Below, one piece after another: positions 44,700 to 53,209 of a stretch of 64,000 nucleotides of DNA. The first letter of the stretch is position 1, and every line of letters begins with the position of its first letter. The notes under the pieces are model-generated. The model did no database searches. It had not been told where the DNA came from and was given only the letters and a program-made list of their open reading frames with translations. Source of the stretch: Clostridia bacterium (GTDB lineage Bacteria; Bacillota; Clostridia; Peptostreptococcales; Anaerovoracaceae); the NCBI GenBank assembly GCA_910575405.1, contig CAJTER010000020.1:1-64000 (forward strand), given 5' to 3'. The position numbers and the translations under genes were made by a program.

Positions 44700-46088
44700 T
44701 TAACGGCTCCGATCCTTTTCCAGAATCAATTCGCCGGCCTTATAAATATCTCCGGCTCCCATGGTGAGGATCAGATCGCCCTCACTGGCATTATTGTATA
44801 CAAAGCTTGCGATATCTTCAAAGGTTTCAAAGAAATACGCATCCTTGCCCGGAGAAGCTTCTTTTATTTTGTCCACCAGACCCTTTGAGCTGATTTTATA
44901 AATATTCTTTTCCCTTGCTGCGTAAATTTCCGCCAAAATCACCTTGTCCGCTTCTGCAAAGCTTTCCGCGAACTCATCAAAGAGAGCCATGGTTCTCGTA
45001 TAAGTATGCGGCTGGAAAAGGCACCAAAGCTGGTTGTGCTTCATATTCCGCACCGCAGAAAGGGTGGCCTTGATTTCCGTCGGATGGTGAGCGTAATCGT
45101 CGATGATTTTAATACCGTTTGACGTAACTCCCATAACGTCAAATCTTCTCTGGGTTCCTGTGAATACCGCAAGTGTTTTTACAATATCCTCCGGAGAAAC
45201 TCCCAGTATGTGGCAGCAGGCAAAGGCGGCCAGAGAGTTGAGGATGTTGTGCTCTCCCGGAATAGCCAGCTGAAGGCTGCACAGCGCCTGCCCCCCGTGA
45301 TTTACCTTAAAGTCCGGCAGTCCGTCCGCATTAAAGGTAATATCGCTCACATAGTAGTCGCAGCTTTCATTAAATCCAAAGGTTATGACATTGGGCCGGT
45401 CCTTTACAACGCTGTTTACAAAAGGATTCGCGTCATAAGCAATAATAGTCCCGTCCTCAGGAACGAGAGAAGCGAACTGCTCAAAGGAATTCGCGATATG
45501 CTCGATATCCTTAAAATAATCCAGATGATCCGAATCAATATTTAAGATAATTTCAATTTTCGGTTTCAGGGACAGGAAGCTGTCCATATACTCGCAGGCC
45601 TCTGTGACAAAGTGACCGCTGCCGCCTACCCGGACGTTGCCTCCGATCTCCGATAAGTTGCCGCCTACCAGTACCGTCGGATCCTTTCCCGCGTTTTTGA
45701 GAATTAAAGAAACCATAGAGGTTGTCGTCGTTTTTCCGTGAGTCCCGGAAATCGCAATACTGCTGTCGTACTCACTCATCAGGAGCCCCAGAACCTGTGC
45801 CCTGGATGCCGTGGGGATGTCTAATTCCTTTGCTCTTACAAGCTCCGGATTATCGCCGCCTACTGCCGCGGAATAAACAACCAGATCCGCTCCTTCTACG
45901 TTCTCTGCTCTATGGCCTGTAAATATATGGGCTCCATCGGAAGCGAGCCTCTCGGTTATGTCACTTTCCCTCATATCAGAGCCTGTAACCTTATATCCTC
46001 TGTCTATTAAAATCTCCGCAATGGCAGAAAGGCCGATGCCTCCGATTCCAATGCAGTGTATTTGCTGACAATCAGCTAATTTGACCAT
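44700..46088 (-). CDS. murC: UDP-N-acetylmuramate--L-alanine ligase
   Basis: A 462-residue Mur ligase adding the first L-Ala of peptidoglycan. It has the Rossmann start IHCIGIGGIGLSAIAEIL, ATP loop ISGTHGKTTTTSM, and LNIDSDHLDYFKD. GGGAGG precedes the ATG. It is the first gene of the minus-strand murC-glmU-prs-pth-mfd run. Confidence 0.97.
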   Translation of the reverse strand: MVKLADCQQIHCIGIGGIGLSAIAEILIDRGYKVTGSDMRESDITERLASDGAHIFTGHRAENVEGADLVVYSAAVGGDNPELVRAKELDIPTASRAQVLGLLMSEYDSSIAISGTHGKTTTTSMVSLILKNAGKDPTVLVGGNLSEIGGNVRVGGSGHFVTEACEYMDSFLSLKPKIEIILNIDSDHLDYFKDIEHIANSFEQFASLVPEDGTIIAYDANPFVNSVVKDRPNVITFGFNESCDYYVSDITFNADGLPDFKVNHGGQALCSLQLAIPGEHNILNSLAAFACCHILGVSPEDIVKTLAVFTGTQRRFDVMGVTSNGIKIIDDYAHHPTEIKATLSAVRNMKHNQLWCLFQPHTYTRTMALFDEFAESFAEADKVILAEIYAAREKNIYKISSKGLVDKIKEASPGKDAYFFETFEDIASFVYNNASEGDLILTMGAGDIYKAGELILEKDRSR

Positions 46089-46120
46089 TGTCTGTTCCTC
46101 CCTAAGTCAATTATAAAACG

Positions 46121-46129
46121 ATTATACCA
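46121..46129 (-). promoter_or_regulatory. Extended -10 promoter of murC
   Basis: On the minus strand TGGTATAAT (46129-46121), an extended -10, lies 33 bases before murC. No good -35 box is present. Nearby at 46217-46246 are two GCCGCAATCC copies 20 bases apart, of unknown meaning. Confidence 0.5.
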
Positions 46130-46278
46130 TAATTACACAAAAAAATGCGTTGTATTTGACAAAAAAATAAAAAGCAACCAGGATTCCCGAAAGCTCTGCC
46201 CGCGGCCTGAAAAAACGCCGCAATCCGACATAAAATGCCGCAATCCTCCCGAAATAGTCAGATTTTTTCTAAAAATCC

Positions 46279-46307
46279 TTGTAAAATCTTTATAGTTTGT
46301 GTATAAT
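46279..46307 (+). promoter_or_regulatory. Promoter of spoVG
   Basis: TTGTAA (46279-46284), 17 bases, TATAAT (46302-46307), 64 bases before the spoVG ATG. It looks like sigma-A type rather than the sigma-H type known for Bacillus spoVG. Confidence 0.7.
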
Positions 46308-46370
46308 TACATTATAAGTGTACTTCTTAAAACACTTATTCAATTTGTCGGAGAGGGTGGTAACTGAAAA

Positions 46371-46661
46371 ATGAACATAACAGATGTAAGAGTTCGTAAA
46401 GTAAACGACGAGGGAAAGATGAAAGCGGTTGTATCGATCACGTTTGATGATGAATTTGTGGTACACGACATCAAGATTATTGAAGGGCAGAATGGTTTGT
46501 TTATTGCAATGCCCAGCCGAAAAATGGGAGAAGGCGATTTTCGCGATATCGCACATCCCCTTGTTTCTGAGACAAGAAATAAAATCAAAGAGGCTATTTT
46601 TGCAGAGTACGAAAAGGTTCTGGCAGAAAAGAATGCTATGGAATTGACGACAGAGGAATAA
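46371..46661 (+). CDS. spoVG: Septation / regulatory protein SpoVG
   Basis: A 96-residue SpoVG, a small nucleic-acid-binding regulator linked to septation, sporulation and envelope genes. The family start [11 protein letters not shown] and the [20 protein letters not shown] block are clear. It is divergent from murC and followed by a strong terminator. Confidence 0.97.
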   Translation: MNITDVRVRKVNDEGKMKAVVSITFDDEFVVHDIKIIEGQNGLFIAMPSRKMGEGDFRDIAHPLVSETRNKIKEAIFAEYEKVLAEKNAMELTTEE

Positions 46662-46701
46662 GTATACAACAGCATCATCCGGTTATGTAATCTCAGCCCA
46701 A

Positions 46702-46731
46702 AAGCTATCGCCAGGCGATAGCTTTTTTTAT
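46702..46731 (+). terminator. Strong terminator after spoVG
   Basis: AAGCTATCGCC (46702-46712) and its inverse GGCGATAGCTT (46714-46724) are followed by TTTTTATT. Confidence 0.9.
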
Positions 46732-46752
46732 TGTCTTGTTACAGACTGGATT

Positions 46753-47232
46753 TTATTTTACCATATAGGCGTCATATACGATGGTCCACTCGTCTTTGCA
46801 CCCGAGGACCGCAAAGCAGCAGGCTCCGTTAAGCCACTGGTACCGCTGGTCTCCAGTTTCAAACAGCAAGTGCTGGCGGAAATAGTAATCGGCCGGATCC
46901 ACGTATTCGCCCCGCTCCATTGCCGCGTCCTGCTCAGGTTTGATGACGGCCCTGCCGATGGTTATCAGGGATATGAGGGCGCCGTCGTCTGTTTTTAACA
47001 GGTATCTGGTATTGAGCTCATTGACGGTTTCATTGTAGAGCAGGCCCCAGTCAGCGCCCAGATTCATAATTTGGCCGTTTATGACCCCTTCAAAGCTGCC
47101 TCCGGTGATGGCCACAATTTCCTGATATCCGCTTCCGATCTCTCCCAGCGGGTATGTATCGCCCAGTAGGACCTGGGCGAGGAACAGCTTTTCAAAGCCC
47201 GGCAGAGGCAGCTGGTAATCGGCTAATTTCAT
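46753..47232 (-). CDS. DUF3237 family protein
   Basis: A 159-residue protein of the DUF3237 family (beta-barrel, often beside catabolic enzymes): FEKLFLAQVLLGDTYPLG, then GGSFEGVINGQIMNLGADW, and ETVNELNTRYLLKTDDGALI. The reaction is unknown. The ATG at 47232 abuts the upstream amidohydrolase stop, so it probably works in the same pathway. GGGGG precedes the ATG. Confidence 0.88.
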   Translation of the reverse strand: MKLADYQLPLPGFEKLFLAQVLLGDTYPLGEIGSGYQEIVAITGGSFEGVINGQIMNLGADWGLLYNETVNELNTRYLLKTDDGALISLITIGRAVIKPEQDAAMERGEYVDPADYYFRQHLLFETGDQRYQWLNGACCFAVLGCKDEWTIVYDAYMVK

Positions 47233-47233
47233 C

Positions 47234-48904
47234 TTACAATTCCCCCTGTACAAGCTTGCCCTCAAACATTACAACTTCCGCTTTGATCTTGTGGATTTCT
47301 TCCGGCTCCACTTCAAAAATATTATCACTCAAAATGCATAAATTGGCCCGTTTCCCTGTTTCCAGGCTGCCGGTTTTATCGGCAATCCCCATTCCCAGCG
47401 CGTTGTTGATGGTATAGCCCTTGAGCAGGTCTTCAATGGAAAGGCATTCGCAGGCAGGCTCCCGGATTTCTCCATCACAGCCAATTCCGCGCCTTGTGTG
47501 GCCCACCTGAATTCCGGCCAGCGGCTCGGCCTCAGGCAGGCTTTCCTCATCCACAATGTCGGCGGAAAAGTTGACAATCGCACCGGACTCGATTATTTCA
47601 TTAAAAGCATACATGGAATTGTAGCGGGCTTCTCCCAGGTATTTTTTCGCGCCGTCGCCAAATGCGCCTCCTGCCCAGATAGGGGTAAAGTTGATATATA
47701 CGCCCAGCTCGGCCGCGCGGCGCCTGTCATGGGGGTGAACCAGCTCGCAGTGAAGCAGGCTGACCCGAATGGTGAATTCCCGGCCCTCCGCTTTTTCTTT
47801 TTTCTGAGCGCGTTCAACCGCATTGAGGGCTGTACGGAAGGAGCGATCTCCCACCAGATGGATCTGAATGCTGAGGCCTTCCTGGTTGAGCCGTTCAAAT
47901 ACTACGGTCAGCTGGTCCTCGGACATATTGATTTTGCCGAAATTGTTGGGATCGCTGACAAATGGCTCGATGACCGCTCCGGTTCCCAGTTCATTCGTTC
48001 CATCCAGAAAGTATTTGATGCTGTCCACGCATATGAATTCATCGCTGTATTGTTTCTGCCATTCCTTGGCCGTGCGGATCACATCTTCCAGTTCGGAAAA
48101 TTGATTGAGGAGCGGCATGGTATGGTAATAATGGTTCAGGCGTCCCTGCTTTTCCAGTTCCTTCAGACCTTTGAACACTTCCTCGGAATCAGAAAAGCCG
48201 TCATGCAGGCCGCATATTCCGTAGTCCGTCATTTTCTCCAGCACCGGAGCTAGGGTTTCCGGATCTGCCTCTGACGGCGGATACCAGTTCAGTTTTTGGA
48301 ACATTTTATCAATATCATGGCGGAATTCAAAGGCCCGTTCGCTGACAATGCCGTTTGGAACATTTCCTCCTTCAAAGCGCTCGTAGTTGCAGGAGGTGGC
48401 AGGGTCATAGGGGACCGTTTCGTCGATTTCCATCAGTTCCAGCATTTTGCTGTTTATGAGACATCTGTGAAAATTCATATCGCACAGCAATATGGGTCTG
48501 TCGGAAATATATTTGTCCATAAAATATCGATCCGCGTACTCGGCATCCATCAGATGAGTCGGGCAGGAGTAAGCGTATATGTAGGGAACTTCTCCCTTCG
48601 GGTGTTCTTCCGCATAGTCCTTTACAATATCCATGATTTCGTCGATGGACTGGTAGTCCTTTGATTCTAACAGCAGGCACCAAAGGGTTTTTGCCGTTGC
48701 CGCAATGTGAGTGTGACTGTCCAAAAAAGCGGGAATCATCATCCTGCCGCCGGCGTCCACGTCCATCATGCCGGGTTCAAGCCTGCTTTGCTCATATGTC
48801 CCTACATAGTCGATGGTTTTGCCTTTTATCACAATACAGTCCGCCCAGGGCTGCCGACTGTCCGCCGTCCATATCCTGGAATTTTTTATCCTGTAATTCT
48901 TCAT
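47234..48904 (-). CDS. Amidohydrolase family 3 (YtcJ-like), first copy
   Basis: A 556-residue metal-dependent hydrolase. The metal site DSHTHIAATAKT is near residue 60 and further histidines come in VSLLHCELVHPHD. It ends with the family's ETGKRANLCILSDNIF segment. It is similar in layout to the next gene, so the two look like an old duplication. The substrate is unknown; YtcJ-like enzymes hydrolyse amides or cyclic imides. Confidence 0.88.
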   Translation of the reverse strand: MKNYRIKNSRIWTADSRQPWADCIVIKGKTIDYVGTYEQSRLEPGMMDVDAGGRMMIPAFLDSHTHIAATAKTLWCLLLESKDYQSIDEIMDIVKDYAEEHPKGEVPYIYAYSCPTHLMDAEYADRYFMDKYISDRPILLCDMNFHRCLINSKMLELMEIDETVPYDPATSCNYERFEGGNVPNGIVSERAFEFRHDIDKMFQKLNWYPPSEADPETLAPVLEKMTDYGICGLHDGFSDSEEVFKGLKELEKQGRLNHYYHTMPLLNQFSELEDVIRTAKEWQKQYSDEFICVDSIKYFLDGTNELGTGAVIEPFVSDPNNFGKINMSEDQLTVVFERLNQEGLSIQIHLVGDRSFRTALNAVERAQKKEKAEGREFTIRVSLLHCELVHPHDRRRAAELGVYINFTPIWAGGAFGDGAKKYLGEARYNSMYAFNEIIESGAIVNFSADIVDEESLPEAEPLAGIQVGHTRRGIGCDGEIREPACECLSIEDLLKGYTINNALGMGIADKTGSLETGKRANLCILSDNIFEVEPEEIHKIKAEVVMFEGKLVQGEL

Positions 48905-48921
48905 TTTCCTTGTCTCCCGCT

Positions 48922-50607
48922 TTACAAAATTTCGCCTTTGAAAATGCATTGTTCGATTTTTGTGAATTCCAGCTCCATACTGTCTGTCGTGTCAAGGTTC
49001 CGATCCAGCACTAACAGATCTGCGGATTTTCCGGGCTCAATGCTTCCTGTAATATGTTCCAGGAACAGCTCATAGGCGCCGGAACAGGTGTAGCTTTCGA
49101 TCATTTCATCAAGACTCATGCAGTCAATGGTCTGGTTTTCGTCAGGCCCGCAGATAATGTCCTTATACGCTTCATAATCCGGCGCTGTTTTGGGATTTTT
49201 CCGCGTGACTCCCACTTGTATGCCGATGAATGGATTGAGGACGGTCAGCACCGGAAAATCCGTACCTGAGGCAACTGTGACGCCTGCCCGCCTGATTCTT
49301 CCAATGGGGTATTGGTTCAGCACCCGCTCTCTGCCAAGGGCCGGGATGCCAAAGTTTTCCGCAAATCCGTCATACAGAGGCCAGGAGGGCTGCATGGAAG
49401 CGATAACTCCAAGGTCTGCCATGCGCTGCATATCGCTTTCGTCGATGTTCATAATGTGAGCGATAGCGTTTCGATTCCCCTCTGTTCCCTTTTTCTTTGC
49501 GAATTCAAAGCCGTCGAGGATTTGCCGGACAGCCGCGTCGCCCATACAGTGCACGTGAATCTGAAAACCAGCTCTGGAAAGCTTGAGAAAAGCGGACTGC
49601 AGTTTTTCATCTGTCCACTGGGAGCTGCCTCTGTAATCTTCGGGCAGACCATTTACTGCCAGAATTTCTTTTTCAAAGGGCTGGTTCATGTAAAAGCCAA
49701 AGGGGCCGTCGTCGCAGAAGAATTTAATGGTATTGATGCGGAAATCGTCGCCAACATCGTACTTCCCTTTTTGGGCGATCATCTCGTCGAACTGAGTCTC
49801 ATCCTTTCCCGGATCAGCCAGCCAGGCGGCCCGCACACGAATCTTCAGATCACCGGATTCAGCCAGCTGGTGATAGGCCTTCATGGCATTGTCGCTGGCG
49901 TAGGCGTCAAAAATGCCCATGATGCCGTTTGGCAGCGCATACTGGTTCTGAAAGGCGATAAGCCCTTCCTTATATTCTTCCACCGAAAAGTCCGCCAGCT
50001 CCAGGCCGTCAAACACAATATTGATTGCCTGCATTTCCTGGAAAAGTCCCGTTGGATTTCCCTGCGCATCGCGCTTCATGCCGCTGGAAGGATCCGGTGT
50101 ATCGCGGGTTATGCCTGCCATTTCAAGGGCCTTGCTGTTGACCAGCAGATAATGATGGTCATAGGAGCGCATGGTCATAGGCCTGTCGGGACAGATTGCA
50201 TCAAGGTCTCTACAGGTGGGTTCGCCTTCCGGATCTTCCTGAAACTCCGCAGGATTCCAGCCTACCGTCCGAATGATGGGCGCCTCAGGGTTTTCCTCAC
50301 AATATGTTTTCAGCTCAGCCATCATTCGGTCGATGTAGCTTTGCCGGTCTTCCTTTTCCCTCCTGTCAAACCCGTACATCAGCTTTGTTTTATAAAGCTC
50401 TGTACAGGAAGAGGAATGAATATGGGCGTCTACAAAGGCGGGGATCACGCTGTTTCCTCCGGCATCAATGATCCGGACGCCTTCACCTTCATATTCTGCC
50501 GTTTCTTCTGCTGCCGCAACAGCGATGATGGTCCGTTCCTTAATGACAATGCTGTCTTTATCTGAGGCAAATAGATTGCCGTTTTTTATAATCAGATCTG
50601 CTTTCAT
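48922..50607 (-). CDS. Amidohydrolase family 3 (YtcJ-like), second copy
   Basis: A 561-residue amidohydrolase with metal motif VDAHIHSSSCTELY near residue 59, VHCMGDAAVRQILDGFEF in the barrel, SGTDFPVLTVLNPF and the closing EPGKSADLLVLDRNL. It shares the family with its neighbour but differs clearly in sequence, so different substrates or paired action are possible. The ATG at 50607 follows AAGGAG. It lies directly downstream of the MFS carrier. Confidence 0.88.
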   Translation of the reverse strand: MKADLIIKNGNLFASDKDSIVIKERTIIAVAAAEETAEYEGEGVRIIDAGGNSVIPAFVDAHIHSSSCTELYKTKLMYGFDRREKEDRQSYIDRMMAELKTYCEENPEAPIIRTVGWNPAEFQEDPEGEPTCRDLDAICPDRPMTMRSYDHHYLLVNSKALEMAGITRDTPDPSSGMKRDAQGNPTGLFQEMQAINIVFDGLELADFSVEEYKEGLIAFQNQYALPNGIMGIFDAYASDNAMKAYHQLAESGDLKIRVRAAWLADPGKDETQFDEMIAQKGKYDVGDDFRINTIKFFCDDGPFGFYMNQPFEKEILAVNGLPEDYRGSSQWTDEKLQSAFLKLSRAGFQIHVHCMGDAAVRQILDGFEFAKKKGTEGNRNAIAHIMNIDESDMQRMADLGVIASMQPSWPLYDGFAENFGIPALGRERVLNQYPIGRIRRAGVTVASGTDFPVLTVLNPFIGIQVGVTRKNPKTAPDYEAYKDIICGPDENQTIDCMSLDEMIESYTCSGAYELFLEHITGSIEPGKSADLLVLDRNLDTTDSMELEFTKIEQCIFKGEIL

Positions 50608-50663
50608 AAGCGTTATCACTCCTTTCGCTTCATTCAATCAAGTTTTTCATCAGCCAGCTGTAA

Positions 50664-51932
50664 TTACGCGGTATATTTGTTTCTTTTGGAAGCTGCGGCA
50701 GCTCTCATAATAGTAGCGACAGTTAATACTGCGGCCATGGCCAGCCAAGGGATCTTGTATCCGCCTGTCATATCAAACAGCATGCCGACTAAAGCTGCTC
50801 CGAAAATTCCGCCTACAGCGATTGCCATGTTCATATAGCTGATAAATTTGTACAGTTCTTTTTCTCCGCAAATGTGGGCCATGATGAGAGGAGATATGGT
50901 ATTAACCGCAGGAACTCCAAACGCATAGAGGATGAGCGCAGGGTACATCAGTCCCGGAATGCCTCCCACCAGCGCATATCCTAAAACGGCAAGAGCAAAG
51001 CACGCGCAGGTTGCCGTTGCGCCCAGCCGAATACCGAATTTATCTGTCGCCCAGCCGATGATCAGATTTGTGCCGATCATTGCCACGGAAATCAGCGAGG
51101 AAAGAAAGGTGGCGAATGCGGGACTGATGCCTGCCATAATGAGGGTCGGGATCCCGTGCTGCAGCTCAGAGCTTGAAGCCAGTACCAGCAGGATGCAGGA
51201 AATCAGCAGCACCCATACGGCAGGCTTTCTGAGACCCTCTTTTGCCGTATAACCGGGGAGCGAAAGTTGGCTGGCCTCTCCAGCCTGGGGAATTTCTTCA
51301 CCATCGCCCATTCTGGCGATTCCCTTTTCAGCAGGGCTCCAGACTACCAGCTTTGCCATCAGGGGCAGGCAGATTAAAATTCCCACAGCGCAGAAAAGAT
51401 ATCCGCCTCTCCAGCCATAATGCATAATTACATAATTCAAAACATTGATAATTCCCATTCCAATCAGGGAAACGCCGGCAATATAAAAGCTCATTGCCTT
51501 TCCTCTCACTTTCGGCCCAAACCAATTGCTTACCAGAATCGTGCAGGGCGTCATCGTACAGGCGCCAAAGCAGATCCCCATGGGCACGGACAGAATGTAG
51601 AACTGCCAGATCGCCTTGCAGAAGGAAAATCCTACAAAGGATAAAATTCCCAGAATTCCGGTGATCAGCATGATCTTCTTCATGTTATTTTTGTTAAGCT
51701 TCCTTGAAATAAAGTACAAGGTAATGATGTTCGCTACGGATAGAATAGAAATATAAAAGGAAAATGCTCCCACCGGAATCCCCAGTTCTGTAGTAACGGG
51801 AAGCAAAAATACCCCGGATGTGGAAATAATTCCGTTATAAATCAATGTGCCTATTAGCGCCGACATAATCAGAATATACCAGCCAAAATAGACTTTGCCG
51901 TTTTCGTCTCTCAATTTCATTTTGGTGTTCAT
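50664..51932 (-). CDS. MFS transporter, OFA/monocarboxylate-like
   Basis: A 422-residue, 12-helix carrier. GVFLLPVTTELGIPVGAFSF in helix 1-2 and the region VSNWFGPKVRGKAMSFYIAG fit oxalate/formate antiporter-like (OFA) and monocarboxylate carriers. It is the first gene of the operon with the two amidohydrolases and DUF3237 and likely imports their substrate. A near-consensus promoter lies upstream. Confidence 0.87.
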   Translation of the reverse strand: MNTKMKLRDENGKVYFGWYILIMSALIGTLIYNGIISTSGVFLLPVTTELGIPVGAFSFYISILSVANIITLYFISRKLNKNNMKKIMLITGILGILSFVGFSFCKAIWQFYILSVPMGICFGACTMTPCTILVSNWFGPKVRGKAMSFYIAGVSLIGMGIINVLNYVIMHYGWRGGYLFCAVGILICLPLMAKLVVWSPAEKGIARMGDGEEIPQAGEASQLSLPGYTAKEGLRKPAVWVLLISCILLVLASSSELQHGIPTLIMAGISPAFATFLSSLISVAMIGTNLIIGWATDKFGIRLGATATCACFALAVLGYALVGGIPGLMYPALILYAFGVPAVNTISPLIMAHICGEKELYKFISYMNMAIAVGGIFGAALVGMLFDMTGGYKIPWLAMAAVLTVATIMRAAAASKRNKYTA

Positions 51933-51980
51933 TTTGTTACCTCCTTAAAAATTTTGTCTACCCCTTCGTCTTATGTATTT

Positions 51981-52009
51981 ATCATAATATTCTTATTATT
52001 TCATAACAA
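51981..52009 (-). promoter_or_regulatory. Promoter of the MFS-amidohydrolase operon
   Basis: On the minus strand TTGTTA (52009-52004), 17 bases, TATGAT (51986-51981), 49 bases before the MFS gene. Confidence 0.65.
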
Positions 52010-52049
52010 CCGTCGTTTTTTATAGCTATTCTTTATTTTATTATAAGAT

Positions 52050-52078
52050 TTGACTGTGGTTAATGATAAGTATACAAT
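52050..52078 (+). promoter_or_regulatory. Promoter of the AraC-type regulator
   Basis: TTGACT (52050-52055), 17 bases, TACAAT (52073-52078), 24 bases before the ATG and back to back with the MFS promoter. This suits control of both directions by one regulator. Confidence 0.7.
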
Positions 52079-52101
52079 AGGGGCAGAGGGAGGTCACTTC
52101 T

Positions 52102-53067
52102 ATGCGAAAAGTCAGCAAAATTCTCGACATTGAGGAGCAGCCCATCAGTGGCATGGAGGATTCGCCTGTTCTGGTGGAAATCTACAGCATCCGGCATACT
52201 CCGGTACACGTTCACAGCTCTGCCGTAGAGCTCATATACTGCCTGGAGGGAAAACTGGATATTCACTGCAATCATGAATTTGTCACCTTGAAAAAGGGAC
52301 AGATCTTTACAGTCAATTTTGAGGATATCCACTGCCTTTATTCGGACAAAGACAATCTGGTAATCACACTGTACATTGACCTGAAAAAGCTGGAAAACCC
52401 TTGGGAATTCCTTCAGTTCGTTTATTTCGCCTGTGAGGATAATTCCTGCCAGCCCTATCAGAGAAAGCCGCTGCAGCAGATCAAAAATATGGTACTGGCA
52501 ACAGCGTATCTGTACACAAAAAAAGGGACTTTATCGGATATGGAAGCATCTTCTGCTTCCAATAAGATTATCGCCATCCTGCTTGACTATTTTGACTGGT
52601 TCAATTATATCAACGTATATCCCAGCAGAAACGACGATATCCGCGAGCGGTTTCAGGCCATTTCCGCTTACTGCCAGCTTAACCTGAGGCGAAAGCTGAC
52701 CATTTCCGAGCTGGCGGAGACCGTACACATCAACGAAAACTATTTGTCCCAGTTTATCCGAAAATCGCCCTACGGCAGCTTCAGCAACATGATCGGCTAC
52801 ATGCGGTGCTTCGCGGCCCAGAGGCTGCTACTGACCACTGAATTGTCAGTGATCGAAATCTCCAATCAATGCGGGTTTTCGGATGACAAGTATTTTTACA
52901 AGCATTTCAGACTGGCCTGGGGGAAGACGCCTACAGAGCATCGCCAGTGGTACAGGGAGTATATCAGCAGTAAGGATGAAATCCATACAGTTTCCAATGA
53001 AGAGGCTTATAAGATTCTGGAACCTTACGCGGCAGAATATTTTGCAAACCACATATTGCAAACTTAA
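52102..53067 (+). CDS. AraC-family regulator
   Basis: A 321-residue regulator. An N-terminal cupin-like sensing domain (SSAVELIYCLEGKLDIHCNH) is followed by the C-terminal double helix-turn-helix (LTISELAETVHINENYLSQF, then VIEISNQCGFSDDKYFYKHF). GGGAGG is 8 bases before the ATG. It is divergent from the MFS-amidohydrolase operon, so it is the likely substrate-responsive regulator. Confidence 0.92.
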   Translation: MRKVSKILDIEEQPISGMEDSPVLVEIYSIRHTPVHVHSSAVELIYCLEGKLDIHCNHEFVTLKKGQIFTVNFEDIHCLYSDKDNLVITLYIDLKKLENPWEFLQFVYFACEDNSCQPYQRKPLQQIKNMVLATAYLYTKKGTLSDMEASSASNKIIAILLDYFDWFNYINVYPSRNDDIRERFQAISAYCQLNLRRKLTISELAETVHINENYLSQFIRKSPYGSFSNMIGYMRCFAAQRLLLTTELSVIEISNQCGFSDDKYFYKHFRLAWGKTPTEHRQWYREYISSKDEIHTVSNEEAYKILEPYAAEYFANHILQT

Positions 53068-53209
53068 TATACCAGAAAAAAGAGGGCCGAAGAAACACTG
53101 CCCCAGTCCGGTGTGGCGCGGCATTTCTCCTGCCCTCTTCTCTTTCATTTCCTGTTTTTTTAAGAATACGGCCTTGCAATATGCTCCTGCCTATAGCCCC
53201 TGATATCTC

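Noticed and set aside
46217-46246. Two GCCGCAATCC copies 20 bases apart between murC and spoVG
   Set aside because: Noted under the murC promoter; not enough to call a separate regulatory site.
49312-50565. Plus-strand open frame (417 codons) opposite the second amidohydrolase
   Set aside because: Antisense to a well-supported gene; composition and lack of a binding site argue against coding.
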